A stretch of DNA of 64,000 nt from Sulfitobacter sp. HNIBRBA3233 (GCF_040149665.1 NZ_JBEFLP010000001.1:1798001-1862000), one strand, 5' to 3'. Positions 27,602 through 37,350 are shown, counted from the stretch's first letter. Program-made: numbers and translations. Notes: generated from the sequence alone by a model not told the origin.

Positions 27602-27637
27602 GAAAGGGCCGGCATCCTCCATGGCGCCGGCCCTTTC
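27602..27637 (-). terminator. Hairpin after adk
   Basis: A perfect 12-base stem GAAAGGGCCGGC/GCCGGCCCTTTC with a 12-base loop starts 26 bases after the adk stop. No T-run follows, so it may act as a stem-dependent terminator or a 3'-end stabiliser. Confidence 0.6.
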
Positions 27638-27662
27638 TACCTATAACCAGGTCGTGCCGGTA

Positions 27663-28310
27663 TCAGGCGTCCAGCACCTTGGCGATGCTGGAGCGTACTT
27701 CGTCGATCTTTGCCAGACCGTCGACGACGCTCAACATATCCTTGGCGTAGTAGTATCCCACCAGCGGCGAGGTCTGTTTGTAATATGCCAGCAGACGCGT
27801 CTTGAGGCTTTCCTCGTTGTCGTCCTCGCGGCGCTTGAACTCGGTCCCGCCACAGTTGCTGCACTTGCCGTCGCTCGGGATCGGCTTGGTGTTGTCGTTA
27901 TAGACCTCACCGCACGAACCACAGGTCGAGCGTGCCGTGATCCGGTCGACAAGCGCGGTGTCGTCCACCCGCATCTCGATCACCGCGTCCAGCGTCTCGC
28001 CCTGCGCCTGCATCAACGCGCCCAGGGCATCGGCCTGTGCCAGCGTGCGCGGAAAGCCGTCGAAGATGAAACCACCGTGATCGGTATCCCCTTCCAGCTT
28101 TTCGCGGATCAGGCCGATCACGATCTCGTCCGTCACAAGCGCACCGCGCGCCATGACGTCGGCGACGATCTTGCCCATTTCACTGCCGCTGTCCTTGGCT
28201 TCACGCAGCATGTCGCCGGTGGAAAGCTGGATCATATTGCGGGATTCGACGAGGTGGCGGGCCTGCGTGCCCTTACCCGCGCCGGGCGGTCCGAGGAGTA
28301 TAATATTCAT
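27663..28310 (-). CDS. adk: Adenylate kinase (zinc-lid type)
   Basis: 215 residues. It has the P-loop GPPGAGKGT (7-15), GFPRT (85-89) in the AMP-binding region, and a long lid with four zinc-binding cysteines (Cys130, Cys133, Cys150, Cys153) in [10 protein letters not shown] and KCSNCGG. It catalyses ATP + AMP = 2 ADP. The start codon overlaps the secY stop by the ATGA arrangement, so it is co-translated with secY. The zinc-lid form is common in this family. Confidence 0.98.
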   Translation of the reverse strand: MNIILLGPPGAGKGTQARHLVESRNMIQLSTGDMLREAKDSGSEMGKIVADVMARGALVTDEIVIGLIREKLEGDTDHGGFIFDGFPRTLAQADALGALMQAQGETLDAVIEMRVDDTALVDRITARSTCGSCGEVYNDNTKPIPSDGKCSNCGGTEFKRREDDNEESLKTRLLAYYKQTSPLVGYYYAKDMLSVVDGLAKIDEVRSSIAKVLDA

Positions 28311-29680
28311 CGACGCACAGGGCTCCGTTTCTTGCGTGGTTTACCTTTGCCCGCGCCTTTGCCGCGCAGTTGCGATTTCTCGAGCAGCCCTTCGTATTGA
28401 TGGGCCAGAAGATGCGATTGGACCTGCTGGATCGTGTCCATGGTGACCGAGACCACAATCAGTACCGATGTACCGCCAAAATAGAAGGGGATTGCGAACT
28501 GACCGCGCAGGATTTCCGGCAGGATACAGACCGCCGCCAGATAGGCCGAGCCCAGAACCAACACGCGGTTGACCACGTATTCGAGGTACTCTGCCGTGCG
28601 CTTGCCCGGACGGATCCCCGGAACGAACCCGTTCTGGTTCTTCAGGTTATCGGCCACGTCATCGGGTTTGAACGATACGTTGAACGTATAGAAATAGGCG
28701 AAGAACACGATCATCGCGACGAAGAACAGCAGGTAGAGCGGCTGCCCCGGTCCGAAGTTCGCCAGCAGCCAGGACATCACCGGGCTGGTGGAGTTGCCCG
28801 AGAAGGTGCTGACCGTCACCGGCAACAGCAACAGCGAGCTTGCGAAGATCGCGGGGATCACGCCCGATGGGTTGACCTTGACCGGCAGGTGGCTGGAGCC
28901 ACCGTCGTAGACCTTCATGCCGACCTGACGGCGCGGGTACTGGATGTGGATCTTGCGCAGGGCGCGCTCCATGAACACCACGAACATGATGGTGGCAATC
29001 ACCATCACCAGAACGCCGACGATGACCGCAGGGCTGATCGCGCCGGAACGGCCGGAGGCGAAGAACTGCGCGATAGCGGCGGGAACTTCGGCGATGATGC
29101 CCACGAAGATGATGAGCGAGATGCCGTTGCCGATGCCGCGTGCGGTGATCTGCTCGCCCAGCCACATCAGGAACATGGTGCCGCCCACCAGCGTGATCAT
29201 GCAGGACGCGATGAAGAACGCGCCGGGATCGGCGGCGATATCGCCCGCCTGCAACGAGACGGCCAGCCCGTAGGATTGCACCGTGGCCAGCGCCACCGTG
29301 CCCCAGCGGGTGTACTGGTTGATCTTCTTGCGCCCCTGCTCGCCCTCTTTCTTGAGTTGCTCGAGCGCGGGAACCATCGACGTCATCAGCTGGACGATGA
29401 TCGAGGCCGAGATGTAGGGCATGATGCCAAGCGCAAAGATACCCATCCGCCCGAGCGCACCACCGGTGAACATCGAGACCATGCCACCGATGCCCTGACC
29501 GGCACTGTCCATGAATTCGCGCAGGGCAGCGCCGTCGATTCCCGGCACGGGAATGAAGGTCCCCAGCCGGTAGACGATCAGAAGGCCGAGGGTGAACAGG
29601 ATCCGGTGGCGCAGGTCGGTGGCCTTGCCAAAGGCGGACCAGCTGCTGTTCGCTGCCATATTTTCGACGGCTGAAACCAT
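28307..29680 (-). CDS. secY: Protein translocase subunit SecY
   Basis: 457 residues, starting [14 protein letters not shown], with ten membrane helices expected. Conserved elements include [11 protein letters not shown] near the N-terminus, the YRLG segment, and the C-terminal [17 protein letters not shown] followed by a basic tail. SecY forms the protein-conducting channel with SecE and SecG. The upstream ATG at 29680 has AGGA ahead of it. It is separated from rplO by a terminator-like hairpin, so its level may be tuned below that of L15. Confidence 0.98.
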   Translation of the reverse strand: MVSAVENMAANSSWSAFGKATDLRHRILFTLGLLIVYRLGTFIPVPGIDGAALREFMDSAGQGIGGMVSMFTGGALGRMGIFALGIMPYISASIIVQLMTSMVPALEQLKKEGEQGRKKINQYTRWGTVALATVQSYGLAVSLQAGDIAADPGAFFIASCMITLVGGTMFLMWLGEQITARGIGNGISLIIFVGIIAEVPAAIAQFFASGRSGAISPAVIVGVLVMVIATIMFVVFMERALRKIHIQYPRRQVGMKVYDGGSSHLPVKVNPSGVIPAIFASSLLLLPVTVSTFSGNSTSPVMSWLLANFGPGQPLYLLFFVAMIVFFAYFYTFNVSFKPDDVADNLKNQNGFVPGIRPGKRTAEYLEYVVNRVLVLGSAYLAAVCILPEILRGQFAIPFYFGGTSVLIVVSVTMDTIQQVQSHLLAHQYEGLLEKSQLRGKGAGKGKPRKKRSPVRR

Positions 29681-29703
29681 TTGGGGCTGTCCTTTTTAAA
29701 CAA

Positions 29704-29738
29704 AACGCCGCCCGGGCCGTTTTCCGGCGGGCGGCGTT
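29704..29738 (-). terminator. Hairpin between rplO and secY (attenuator-like)
   Basis: An 11-base perfect stem AACGCCGCCCG/CGGGCGGCGTT is followed on the minus strand by TTTTGTTT. The structure has the features of an intrinsic terminator but lies inside an operon, so partial read-through is expected. Confidence 0.65.
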
Positions 29739-29794
29739 AGGGAAAACTCAAGGGTCTATGTAAGCGGGTCGACGCCCGCTCACAAGTCCGAAGC

Positions 29795-30277
29795 TTATTC
29801 GGACGCGTCCGCCGCAGCCGGTGCCGTGACAGTCAGGCTTCCGCCCGCCTTTTCCACAGCTTCGATCGCGGACTTCGACGCGCCTGTGACCGCGAGGGTC
29901 ATCTTGGCGGTCACGTCGCCTTTGGCCAGAACGCGGATCCCGTCACGCTTGCGGCGCACGACGCCGGAGGCGATCAGCGCATCCTCGTCGATGGTGCCTT
30001 TCGCGTCGAGCTTGCCCGCGTCGATGAACTTCTGGATCAGCCCGAGGTTGACGACGGCGTATTCACGGCGGTTCGGCTTGGTGAAGCCACGCTTTGGAAG
30101 ACGCTGGTAGAGCGGCATCTGGCCACCTTCGTAGCCGTTGATGCTGACACCCGAGCGCGATTTCTGGCCCTTGATACCACGGCCACCCATCTTGCCCTTG
30201 CCAGAGCCGGGGCCACGGGCAACACGCATGCGTTTCTTGGCGGCGCCTGGATTGTCGGAAAGTTCGTGCAGTTTCAT
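29795..30277 (-). CDS. rplO: 50S ribosomal protein L15
   Basis: 160 residues from the ATG at 30277 ([19 protein letters not shown]). The conserved glycine-rich RNA-binding stretch [12 protein letters not shown] is at about 33-44 and [15 protein letters not shown] follows. The C-terminus carries an alanine-rich tail. It stabilises 23S rRNA in the large subunit. It begins the rplO-secY-adk unit, with its own promoter 95 bases upstream because an FkbM gene separates it from rpmD. Confidence 0.98.
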   Translation of the reverse strand: MKLHELSDNPGAAKKRMRVARGPGSGKGKMGGRGIKGQKSRSGVSINGYEGGQMPLYQRLPKRGFTKPNRREYAVVNLGLIQKFIDAGKLDAKGTIDEDALIASGVVRRKRDGIRVLAKGDVTAKMTLAVTGASKSAIEAVEKAGGSLTVTAPAAADASE

Positions 30278-30371
30278 GTCGCTTCTCCTTTTGCCGGATA
30301 CACCCCCCAGCGACGGGAGCGGATGACCACGGCGTTTCGATTCTCGCGGGCACCCCTGTGCCCACTGCGGG

Positions 30372-30400
30372 CGTATAGGCGATGCACCTTGGTGAGGCAA
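30372..30400 (-). promoter_or_regulatory. Putative promoter of rplO-secY-adk
   Basis: On the minus strand TTGCCT (30400-30395) and TATACG (30377-30372) have a 17-base spacer, ending 95 bases before rplO. It is nearly identical in form to the promoter before rpsJ. Confidence 0.6.
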
Positions 30401-30551
30401 GTGGCTGTGATAATTTGCACGCGCGGCAGGACGAAACCATTTTTATGCCACGAAACCGCGTTAACGGCTGTTAAACAGTGGAAACAGGATCGGGCCCTTT
30501 GCGCCCCATGCGGCGTTTCGCGCCAGCGATATACGAACAAAAGGCCACAGA

Positions 30552-31364
30552 ATGAAGAAATACCTCGTCGGGACCGCTTTGGGGCATTCGCTTCTGGGCC
30601 TGTCCCACTTCAAATCGCTCAAATCCTTGCGCACGCAAAACCCCGAACGGGCGGCGATGGTCGCTAACGCGGTGCTGGCCGACAGGCTGGTCACGCGGCT
30701 CTGCCCCTCTGGGGGGACGTTTATCGACGTCGGCGCGCATATCGGCTCGATCTTTTCGACGGTACATAGGCTCGACAGTTCCGTCCGGATCGTCGCTGTC
30801 GAAGCGGATCCGTCGAAGGCCGAGAACCTTGCGGCACGGTTCGACTACATCACGCTGCACGCCTGCGCGGTTGGCGACAGCGAGGGGCAGATCACCTTCT
30901 ACATCGACCCCGATGCGACCGGCTACAACTCTCTGGTCAAGCGCGAGGATGGCACACAGATCGAGATTTCGGTGGAGATCCGGAAACTTGACGACCTGCT
31001 GAAAGACGAGACACCCGATGTCATCAAGATCGACATCGAGGGCGCGGAACTGGGCGCGCTGCGCGGCGGCGCGCAGGTCATCGCAGTGCATCGGCCCACG
31101 ATCATGTTCGAGAGTACCGAGACAGGCACAAACGCGCTGGGGTATTCGCCCGACCTTCTGTGGAACTGGCTACATGACATGGGCTACGGGGTCTTTACCC
31201 CCGACAGGCTGGCGCATGATGCCCCCCCGCTTGACCTGACCAGTTTTCTCGACGCCCACGCCTATCCGATGCGGACATTGAACTATTTCGCAGTCCACGA
31301 CAGCAAACGCACGGATATACGCGACCGCGCCCGTGGCATCCTGGGTATCAAGGTCGGCGCCTGA
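30552..31364 (+). CDS. FkbM-family SAM-dependent methyltransferase
   Basis: 270 residues, on the plus strand against the ribosomal genes. SAM-binding motif I is FIDVGAHIGS (57-66). The acidic loop VEADPSKAENL follows, and the FkbM hallmark DVIKIDIEGAELGALRG is near the middle. Characterised members O-methylate sugars or natural products. Some sit in polysaccharide loci. The gene lies alone between rpmD and rplO, ending at a bidirectional terminator. Its substrate is unknown. A role in modifying a ribosomal component is conceivable only from position. Confidence 0.88.
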   Translation: MKKYLVGTALGHSLLGLSHFKSLKSLRTQNPERAAMVANAVLADRLVTRLCPSGGTFIDVGAHIGSIFSTVHRLDSSVRIVAVEADPSKAENLAARFDYITLHACAVGDSEGQITFYIDPDATGYNSLVKREDGTQIEISVEIRKLDDLLKDETPDVIKIDIEGAELGALRGGAQVIAVHRPTIMFESTETGTNALGYSPDLLWNWLHDMGYGVFTPDRLAHDAPPLDLTSFLDAHAYPMRTLNYFAVHDSKRTDIRDRARGILGIKVGA

Positions 31365-31382
31365 CCCCTGTGCGCTACGAAA

Positions 31383-31406
31383 AAAGCCGCCCCGAAGGGC
31401 GGCTTT
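31383..31406. terminator. Bidirectional terminator between FkbM gene and rpmD
   Basis: A perfect 10-base stem AAAGCCGCCC/GGGCGGCTTT with a CGAA loop. On the minus strand the T-run is TTTTT, so it closes the rpmC-to-rpmD unit and can also terminate the FkbM transcript. Confidence 0.85.
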
Positions 31407-31438
31407 CGCTGTGTCACTGCGGCAATTGCCGCTCGGCC

Positions 31439-31627
31439 TCAGCCTTTTTCTTCAACGATCTCGACCATGTGGCTGACCTTGTTGATCATGCCACGCACGG
31501 CTGGCGTATCTTCCAGCTCACGCACACGGTGCATCTTGTTGAGACCCAGCCCGATCAGCGTCTGGCGCTGCTTTGCGGGGCGGCGGATGGGCGAACCCAC
31601 CTGCTTGATCACGATTGTCTTGGCCAT
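31439..31627 (-). CDS. rpmD: 50S ribosomal protein L30
   Basis: 62 residues starting [20 protein letters not shown], the L30 N-terminus, with [16 protein letters not shown] in the core. It binds 23S rRNA. It is the last gene of the rpmC-to-rpmD unit, two bases after rpsE. In most bacteria rplO follows directly. Here a terminator and an opposing methyltransferase gene intervene. Confidence 0.98.
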   Translation of the reverse strand: MAKTIVIKQVGSPIRRPAKQRQTLIGLGLNKMHRVRELEDTPAVRGMINKVSHMVEIVEEKG

Positions 31628-31629
31628 GC

Positions 31630-32208
31630 TTATGCCTCCTCAGCCACGTGCGAGGATGCCTCGTTGGCGTCTTCGCGTTTCGGCAGGATGTCGGCCACCT
31701 TCTTGCCACGGCGCTGTGCGACGGAACGGGGCGACTGTTCCTTGCGCAGACCGTCCATGGTGGCGCGGATCATGTTGTAAGGGTTTTGCGACCCGATCGA
31801 TTTGGCGACAACGTCCTTGATGCCCAGCATCTCGAACACGGCGCGCATCGGACCACCGGCGATGATACCGGTACCTTCAGGTGCGGTCCGCATCACTACT
31901 TTGCCGGCACCGTGACGGCCCGACATATCGTGGTGCAGCGTGCGGCCTTCGCGCAGCTGAACGCGGATCATCTGGCGCTTCGCCTGCTCGGTTGCCTTGC
32001 GGATCGCCTCGGGGACCTCTTTGGCCTTGCCCTTGCCGAAGCCGACACGGCCTTTCTGGTCGCCAACCACCACAAGTGCGGCGAAGCCAAAGCGCTTACC
32101 ACCTTTTACGGTCTTGGAAACGCGGTTGATCGCGACCAGACGGTCCGCGAATTCTGGGGTTTCGTCGCGCTGGTTGCGGCGTCCGCCCCGGTTGTCATCT
32201 CTGGCCAT
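31630..32208 (-). CDS. rpsE: 30S ribosomal protein S5
   Basis: 192 residues with a basic N-terminal segment, then the dsRNA-binding-like core [21 protein letters not shown] and the conserved [18 protein letters not shown]-terminal extension ends in [17 protein letters not shown]5 contributes to decoding accuracy at the mRNA entry site. The spectinomycin-contact loop around KTVKGG appears normal. It follows rplR after a gap that holds a GGTGCGC palindrome. Confidence 0.98.
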   Translation of the reverse strand: MARDDNRGGRRNQRDETPEFADRLVAINRVSKTVKGGKRFGFAALVVVGDQKGRVGFGKGKAKEVPEAIRKATEQAKRQMIRVQLREGRTLHHDMSGRHGAGKVVMRTAPEGTGIIAGGPMRAVFEMLGIKDVVAKSIGSQNPYNMIRATMDGLRKEQSPRSVAQRRGKKVADILPKREDANEASSHVAEEA

Positions 32209-32327
32209 GCTGGCCTCCTCACTCTTGTGGACGGTACCGTCCGTCTAGTCCAACCGAAGTGCCACCCCGTGGTGGCCCCGGTCATCGAGGGTACGCAAAC
32301 AACGCATCCCCTACAGGGTCTGTGGTA

Positions 32328-32350
32328 GGGTGCGCAGTTGCTGCGCACCC
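32328..32350. repeat. GGTGCGC palindrome between rplR and rpsE
   Basis: A perfect 10-base inverted repeat GGGTGCGCAG/CTGCGCACCC around a three-base loop, seven bases after the rplR stop. Confidence 0.8.
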
Positions 32351-32356
32351 CGGGTC

Positions 32357-32716
32357 TTAGATCTTCAGACCGCCTTCGCGGGCTGCATCGGCGAGCGCCT
32401 TGACCTTGCCGTGGAAGAGGAAACCGCCGCGGTCGAAGTACGCGGTGTCGACACCGGCCTTCTTCGCACGTTCCGCGATCGCCTCGCCCACCTTGGTGGC
32501 CGCCTCGATGTTGTTCTTGCCAACCACACCCAGCGCTTTTTCCAGCGTGGACGCGGACGCAACGGTCTTGCCGTTCACATCGTCGATCAGCTGGACGCTG
32601 ATGTTCTTGTTTGAACGGTGCACGCTCAGGCGCATACGGCCCGCGTTCGTGCGGCGAAGTTTGTTCCGAACGCGCAGGCGGCGTTTGATGAACAGCTGAC
32701 GTTTTGTGTTTGCCAT
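32357..32716 (-). CDS. rplR: 50S ribosomal protein L18
   Basis: 119 residues from the ATG at 32716 ([20 protein letters not shown]). It contains [18 protein letters not shown] and a C-terminal [20 protein letters not shown], typical of L18, which binds 5S rRNA. The start shares one base with the rplF stop (TAATG), so translation is coupled. A frame extension of 28 codons upstream is rejected as overlap with rplF. Confidence 0.98.
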   Translation of the reverse strand: MANTKRQLFIKRRLRVRNKLRRTNAGRMRLSVHRSNKNISVQLIDDVNGKTVASASTLEKALGVVGKNNIEAATKVGEAIAERAKKAGVDTAYFDRGGFLFHGKVKALADAAREGGLKI

Positions 32717-33249
32717 TACTTCTTCTTCCCTTCTTTGCGGAAGATGAACTCGCCCTTGTAGCGGATACCCTTGCCCTTGTAGGGCTCGGGCTTGCGCCAC
32801 GCACGGATGTTCGCTGCAACCTGACCAACAAGCTGTTCGTCAATGCCTTCAACCACAATCTCGGTTTGTTTCGGCGCAGTCACGGTCACGCCCTCGGGGG
32901 CTTCGTAATCCACGTCATGCGACAGGCCAAGGTTCAGCTTCAGGGTGTTGCCCTGCATCTGCGCCCGGTAACCCACACCCTGGATCTCAAGCTCTTTCTT
33001 GAAACCGGTGGTCACGCCCTGAACGAGGTTCGCAACCATGGTGCGGGACATGCCCCACTGCTGAAGCGCGCGCTTGGATTTGCCGCGCGGCGTGACAGTG
33101 ACGGCACCGTCATCCACAGCCAGGGTCACATCGTCGGTCGCGTGGAACGAACGGGTGCCTTTTGGCCCTTTGACTTCGATCATCTGGCCGGAAACGGACG
33201 CTGTAACGCCGTCGGGCAGATCGACCGGTTTTTTACCAATACGAGACAT
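32716..33249 (-). CDS. rplF: 50S ribosomal protein L6
   Basis: 177 residues from the ATG at 33249 ([15 protein letters not shown]). Conserved features include KGPKGTRS near the first third and the C-terminal [21 protein letters not shown], next to which the protein contacts the sarcin-ricin region. It is part of the spc-type unit between rpsH and rplR. Confidence 0.99.
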   Translation of the reverse strand: MSRIGKKPVDLPDGVTASVSGQMIEVKGPKGTRSFHATDDVTLAVDDGAVTVTPRGKSKRALQQWGMSRTMVANLVQGVTTGFKKELEIQGVGYRAQMQGNTLKLNLGLSHDVDYEAPEGVTVTAPKQTEIVVEGIDEQLVGQVAANIRAWRKPEPYKGKGIRYKGEFIFRKEGKKK

Positions 33250-33259
33250 CTTGCCCTCC

Positions 33260-33652
33260 TTAGAATACGGTGCAGAGCACTTCGCCGCCAACGTTGGCCG
33301 CCCGTGCGTTTGCATCCGACATCACACCCTGCGGGGTGGAGACAATCGACACACCCAGACCCTGACGGACCTGCGGGATATCATTTGCGCCCATGTAGAC
33401 GCGGCGACCGGGCTTCGACACCCGCTTGAGTTCACGAATGACGGGCTCGCCTTCGTAGTACTTGAGGCTGATTTCGATGGCCGGATGGCCGTCGGCGCCT
33501 GTCGTCTTCTCGTAGCCACGGATGTAACCTTCGTCCGCCAGCACATCCAGAACCCATGCACGCAGCTTGGACGCCGGTGTAAGAACTGTGGATTTGCCGC
33601 GCAGCGAAGAGTTACGGATGCGTGTCAGCATATCTGCGATAGGATCGTTCAT
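33260..33652 (-). CDS. rpsH: 30S ribosomal protein S8
   Basis: 130 residues starting [17 protein letters not shown]. It has the RNA-binding C-terminal segment [24 protein letters not shown] (S8 binds helix 21 of 16S rRNA). In E. coli S8 represses its own operon by binding the rplE region. I did not find an equally clear target here. It lies 10 bases upstream of rplF. Confidence 0.99.
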   Translation of the reverse strand: MNDPIADMLTRIRNSSLRGKSTVLTPASKLRAWVLDVLADEGYIRGYEKTTGADGHPAIEISLKYYEGEPVIRELKRVSKPGRRVYMGANDIPQVRQGLGVSIVSTPQGVMSDANARAANVGGEVLCTVF

Positions 33653-33664
33653 CTGATGCGCTCC

Positions 33665-33970
33665 TTACCAGCTCGACTTGACCATGCCGGGGATCTGGCC
33701 GTTGGAGCCGAGATCACGCAGCGCGATACGCGAGATTTTAAGTTTACGGTAGTAAGCGTGCGGACGGCCTGTCAGCTGGCAACGGTTGTGCAGACGCACA
33801 GCCGAGGAGTTGCGGGGCAGTTTCGCCAGCTTCAGGGAGGCGCGGAAACGCTCTTCCATCGGCTTGCTCTCGTCGTTGATGATTTCTTTCAACGCGGCAC
33901 GCTTCGCGGCGTATTTCTTGACCAGTGCTTCGCGCTTCTTCTCGCGCTCGATCATGGATTTCTTAGCCAT
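33665..33970 (-). CDS. rpsN: 30S ribosomal protein S14 (zinc-independent form)
   Basis: 101 residues beginning [20 protein letters not shown] and ending [13 protein letters not shown]. Only one cysteine is present, so this is the longer form without the zinc ribbon. It binds 16S rRNA in the head. It is located between rplE and rpsH as normal in the spc operon. Confidence 0.98.
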   Translation of the reverse strand: MAKKSMIEREKKREALVKKYAAKRAALKEIINDESKPMEERFRASLKLAKLPRNSSAVRLHNRCQLTGRPHAYYRKLKISRIALRDLGSNGQIPGMVKSSW

Positions 33971-33986
33971 ATCTATTCCCTCCCGA

Positions 33987-34550
33987 TCAGCTGTTGAAAG
34001 GCATGTTGAAGTGCTTCAACAGCGCCTTGGCTTCAGCGTCGGTATCCGCCGTGGTGGCGATCACGATGTCCATACCCCAAGTCTCATCGACCTTGTCGAA
34101 GTCGATCTCGGGGAACACGATGTGCTCTTTCATGCCCATGGCATAGTTGCCACGGCCATCGAAAGATTTGCCCGATACGCCGCGGAAGTCACGGATACGG
34201 GGCATTGCGATCGTGATCAGACGGTCGAGGAATTCATACATGCGGTCGCCGCGCAGGGTCACTTTCGCGCCCAGTGGCATATCTTCACGCACGCGGAAGC
34301 CCGCGATGGATTTCTTCGCCGTGGTGGTCAGGGCCTTCTGGCCCGCGATCTTGGTCAGGTCTTCCTGAGCGGACTTGGCTTTCTTGCTGTCACGGACAGC
34401 CTCTGCGCCGCAGCCGATGTTCAGGACGATCTTGTCCAGACGTGGCACCTGCATGTCATTCTTGTAGCCGAACTCTTCTTTGAGAGCGGCACGAATGGTT
34501 TCGCGGTACTGCGCCTTCAGGCGGGGTGTGTAGTTTGCATCGTCGAGCAT
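33987..34550 (-). CDS. rplE: 50S ribosomal protein L5
   Basis: 187 residues. The core [19 protein letters not shown] and [27 protein letters not shown] are characteristic of L5, which binds 5S rRNA and forms bridge contacts to the small subunit. It is slightly longer than the E. coli protein at the N-terminus. Its start shares one base with the rplX stop. Confidence 0.99.
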   Translation of the reverse strand: MLDDANYTPRLKAQYRETIRAALKEEFGYKNDMQVPRLDKIVLNIGCGAEAVRDSKKAKSAQEDLTKIAGQKALTTTAKKSIAGFRVREDMPLGAKVTLRGDRMYEFLDRLITIAMPRIRDFRGVSGKSFDGRGNYAMGMKEHIVFPEIDFDKVDETWGMDIVIATTADTDAEAKALLKHFNMPFNS

Positions 34551-34855
34551 CAGATCACGTCCCCTGTTGTCTTGGCAAAGCGCACTTTCTTGTCGCCTTC
34601 CATTTTGAAACCAACGCGGCTGGGTTTGCCGTTGGCATCCTTGATCGCGAGGTTGCTAAGGTCGATCGGCATCGCCTTCGGGATGCGGCCGCCCTGCGAC
34701 GTCTGCGACTGGCGCGTGGCGCGGATCGCGATGTTGACGCCGTCAACGATTGCCTTGCCGGACTTGGGGTCGACGGACGTGATCGTCCCTTCCTTGCCCT
34801 TGTCCTTGCCGGTCAGAACGATGACCGTGTCACCTTTTTTCAGCTTGGCAGCCAT
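34550..34855 (-). CDS. rplX: 50S ribosomal protein L24
   Basis: 101 residues starting [20 protein letters not shown], the KOW-motif region of L24. [18 protein letters not shown] follows. L24 is an early assembly initiator near the exit tunnel. It lies two bases after rplN and overlaps rplE by one base. Confidence 0.99.
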   Translation of the reverse strand: MAAKLKKGDTVIVLTGKDKGKEGTITSVDPKSGKAIVDGVNIAIRATRQSQTSQGGRIPKAMPIDLSNLAIKDANGKPSRVGFKMEGDKKVRFAKTTGDVI

Positions 34856-34857
34856 GG

Positions 34858-35226
34858 TTACAGCACCTCCGGAGCGAGCGAGATGATTTTCATGAAGTTC
34901 TTGCCGCGCAGTTCACGAACCACTGGCCCGAAGATACGGGTGCCGATCGGCTCGTTGTTGTTATTCAGGATAACGGCTGCGTTGCGGTCGAAACGGATGG
35001 CTGTGCCATCGTCGCGACGGACTTCCTTGGCGGTGCGAACGACGACGGCCTTGCGGACGTCGCCCTTTTTCACACGACCGCGTGGGATGGCTTCCTTCAC
35101 CGAGACGACAATGATGTCGCCGACGGAGGCGTACTTACGCTTGGAACCACCCAGGACCTTGATGCACTGAACACGGCGCGCGCCGCTGTTGTCAGCAACA
35201 TCCAGGTTGGTCTGCATCTGGATCAT
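34858..35226 (-). CDS. rplN: 50S ribosomal protein L14
   Basis: 122 residues starting [19 protein letters not shown], the conserved L14 N-terminus. It includes the conserved [15 protein letters not shown] and ends with [11 protein letters not shown]. It forms a bridge with 16S rRNA. It lies between rpsQ and rplX. A 67-base gap to rpsQ contains no obvious hairpin. Confidence 0.99.
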   Translation of the reverse strand: MIQMQTNLDVADNSGARRVQCIKVLGGSKRKYASVGDIIVVSVKEAIPRGRVKKGDVRKAVVVRTAKEVRRDDGTAIRFDRNAAVILNNNNEPIGTRIFGPVVRELRGKNFMKIISLAPEVL

Positions 35227-35293
35227 TTGGTTTCTCCCGACCTTTGGGGGGCGATGCGTGCCTTGTCCCCAGGGTTTCGATTAAGCAGGACGA

Positions 35294-35539
35294 TTACGCT
35301 TCGGCTTTGGCGCCGGCGTAGACTTCCCAACGTTTCGTCTTGGATTTCGGCGCGCATTCGATGATGCGGACCGTGTCACCTACCTTGTAGGTGTTGTTCT
35401 CATCGTGGGCCCGGTATTTCTTGGACTTACGGATGGTCTTCTTCAGAACCGGGTGGGTAAAGCGGCGCTCTACCGATACGGTGACTGTCTGTTCGTTCGC
35501 GTCGGAGGTTACGACGCCCTGCAGGATACGCTTTGGCAT
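35294..35539 (-). CDS. rpsQ: 30S ribosomal protein S17
   Basis: 81 residues starting [19 protein letters not shown] and containing [20 protein letters not shown] and the [10 protein letters not shown] strand typical of S17. It binds the 5' domain of 16S rRNA. It lies 12 bases downstream of rpmC. Confidence 0.98.
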   Translation of the reverse strand: MPKRILQGVVTSDANEQTVTVSVERRFTHPVLKKTIRKSKKYRAHDENNTYKVGDTVRIIECAPKSKTKRWEVYAGAKAEA

Positions 35540-35551
35540 GGGTGTCTCTCC

Positions 35552-35752
35552 TTATTCCGCAGCCGCTTTGGCTTTTTCGTTCAACAGCGTTTTCACACGC
35601 GCCACGTCACGCTTCACGGCGCGCAGGCGGGCGGGGTTTTCCAGCTGGCCGGTGGCTTGCTGGAAACGCAGGTTGAACGCTTCTTTCTTGAGGTTCACAA
35701 GTTCGTCACGGAGCTGGTCCGGCGTCTTGTCACGCAGTTCGCTGGCGATCAT
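35552..35752 (-). CDS. rpmC: 50S ribosomal protein L29
   Basis: 66 residues starting [20 protein letters not shown] and containing [23 protein letters not shown], typical L29. It sits at the exit-tunnel rim with L23. In most bacteria rpmC directly follows rplP. Here almost 2 kb with three other genes intervenes. rpmC therefore starts its own unit, with a promoter about 80 bases upstream. Confidence 0.98.
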   Translation of the reverse strand: MIASELRDKTPDQLRDELVNLKKEAFNLRFQQATGQLENPARLRAVKRDVARVKTLLNEKAKAAAE

Positions 35753-35831
35753 GCCATTTTCCTTTTTTCAACATCACCAGTAGGCCCCGTGCGGGTGACC
35801 ATGATTCTGGTGGAGTTCATGATGAGTGCGC

Positions 35832-35860
35832 CGGATAGCCCCTATTGACCGGGGGCGCAA
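35832..35860 (-). promoter_or_regulatory. Putative promoter of the rpmC-to-rpmD unit
   Basis: On the minus strand TTGCGC (35860-35855) and TATCCG (35837-35832) have a 17-base spacer. The predicted start lies about 73 bases before rpmC. The -35 box is imperfect. Confidence 0.45.
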
Positions 35861-35962
35861 CCCCTTTGCTTGACAAAGGCGCGGGCCGTCCGCAGCTGCG
35901 CGGCCTTTCGTCCGGCCCTGTTTCACCGTAAAGCAGTCGGGATACAACTGAAAGGCGCTGTC

Positions 35963-36574
35963 ATGGCCGATATCCGATCTCTCTTCGTGACCCGTATCTA
36001 CCACGCCCCGCTGGGCGGCGATGTCGACGCGGAAGAACTCGAGGCATCCTGCTATTCCATTGCCGAGGACGACGACGCAGGACAGGAATGGAGCGAGGCG
36101 AACGGCTACCCCGGCTATACCTCCTACGCCTCGCTGACCGATCTGGGGTGGCGGTTTCCGATTTTCGCGCAGGTCATCGCGGCGCTCGACAGCCATGTCG
36201 AGGCTTTCGCCGAAGAGCTGGCGCTGGATCTGGATGGCCGCGCGCTGAAGCTTGAAGACATCTGGATCAACATCCTGCCCGAGGGCGGGATGCATTCGGG
36301 GCACCTGCATCCCCATTCGGTGATCTCGGGTACGACCTATGTGGCGATGCCCGACGGGGCCAGCGCGATCAAGTTCGAAGATCCGAGGCTGCCGATGATG
36401 ATGGCCTCTCCGGCGCGCCGCAAGGACGCACCAGAAGACCTGCGCACCTTCGCCTACATTGCGCCAAAGGTCGGCGACGTGTTGTTGTGGGAAAGCTTCC
36501 TGCGCCACGAGGTGCCGATGAACATGTCCGAAGAGGACCGCATCAGCGTGTCGTTCAACTACAGCTGGGGCTGA
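35963..36574 (+). CDS. Putative 2OG-Fe(II) oxygenase (TIGR02466-like)
   Basis: 203 residues from the ATG at 35963. A double-stranded beta-helix pattern is visible: IWINILPEGGMHSGHLHPHS with candidate metal ligands His114, His116 and His118, then SGTTYVAMPDG, and a distal FLRHEVPMN (His182) followed by RISVSFNY (Arg193, a candidate 2-oxoglutarate contact). This resembles the uncharacterised TIGR02466 group of putative iron/2-oxoglutarate oxygenases. It reads opposite to the ribosomal genes, between rplP and rpmC. The substrate is unknown. It is not of the YcfD/JmjC type that hydroxylates L16. Confidence 0.78.
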   Translation: MADIRSLFVTRIYHAPLGGDVDAEELEASCYSIAEDDDAGQEWSEANGYPGYTSYASLTDLGWRFPIFAQVIAALDSHVEAFAEELALDLDGRALKLEDIWINILPEGGMHSGHLHPHSVISGTTYVAMPDGASAIKFEDPRLPMMMASPARRKDAPEDLRTFAYIAPKVGDVLLWESFLRHEVPMNMSEEDRISVSFNYSWG

Positions 36575-36648
36575 GGGCGGCACCCCTTGCGGCAGATTTG
36601 CCGCTCCCAGACGGGCGCGGCGCGTGAAAACCTGAACGGAGAGACGAC

Positions 36649-37350
36649 ATGACGACTGCACATACCCTCGATCTGACGCTGGTGGATGGCGACGAGAAGC
36701 GGCAAGTGTCCTTCACGCCCGAACGTTTCATCGTCGCCGGCTGGACCGGACGCGACAAGGCCGCGATGGAGCATCACATGGCCGAGCTGGAGGCGCTGGG
36801 GATCAAACGCCCCGCGTCCACGCCCGTGTTCTACCGCAATGCGGTCACGCGTCTGGTGACAACCGACCTGCTGCAAACCCCCGGCGCCGGATCGTCCGGA
36901 GAGGTGGAATACGTCCTCTATAATATCGACGGCGAGATCTGGGTCGGCATCGGGTCGGACCACACCGACCGCGAGGTTGAAGCCTATAACATCACGGTAT
37001 CGAAACAGATGTGCGACAAACCCGTCGGGACGGTCCTGTGGCGCTACGATCATCTGCGCGCTGTCTGGGATGATCTGGCGGTGGAAAGCCATGCGACCAT
37101 CGATGGAGATCAGGTGGAATACCAGCGCGGGACACTGGCGGCGATGCTGCCTGCGGATGCCCTCATCGCGGCTTTCGAGGCCGACAGCGGCACCCGTTTC
37201 GGCCCCGGCGATGTCATGATGGGCGGCACCCTGCCCGCGATCGGCGGCGTGCGCCCCGCCGAAAGGTTCGACTTTTCGCTGACCGATCCGCGCAGTGGCG
37301 CGCGCCTGAGCCACGGGTACCGGATCGAGGTCCTGCCGAACGTCGGCTGA
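36649..37350 (+). CDS. DUF2848 family protein
   Basis: 233 residues. It has the family pattern around FYRNAVTRLVTTDLLQTPG, then GSSGEVEYVLYNIDGEIWVGIGSDHTDRE and SKQMCDKPVGTVLWRYDHL. Acidic and histidine residues in GSDHTDREVE could bind metal, and the fold may relate to fumarylacetoacetate hydrolases. The function is not established. It lies 74 bases downstream of the oxygenase gene on the same strand, so the two may be co-transcribed, and converges with a small leftward gene. Confidence 0.82.
   Translation: MTTAHTLDLTLVDGDEKRQVSFTPERFIVAGWTGRDKAAMEHHMAELEALGIKRPASTPVFYRNAVTRLVTTDLLQTPGAGSSGEVEYVLYNIDGEIWVGIGSDHTDREVEAYNITVSKQMCDKPVGTVLWRYDHLRAVWDDLAVESHATIDGDQVEYQRGTLAAMLPADALIAAFEADSGTRFGPGDVMMGGTLPAIGGVRPAERFDFSLTDPRSGARLSHGYRIEVLPNVG

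Larger units (their letters stand above)
27269..27662. other. Leader and intergenic region between adk and rpsM
   Basis: 394 bases without a supported gene. On the minus strand it contains the adk terminator hairpin (27637-27602), a promoter (27453-27425), and a leader of about 150 bases. The leader has two short stems: AGCCCG/CGGGCT at 27326-27353, and GGGTC/GACCC at 27291-27310 close to the rpsM start. An 87-codon frame at 27615-27352 has no family resemblance and is not annotated. Confidence 0.5.

Noticed and set aside
27352-27615. An 87-codon minus-strand frame between adk and rpsM
   Set aside because: No family resemblance. It covers the promoter and leader structures of rpsM.
35963-36574. 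The oxygenase as YcfD/RoxA
   Set aside because: It lacks JmjC-type sequence features and is much shorter than YcfD. Only a general 2OG oxygenase call is justified.
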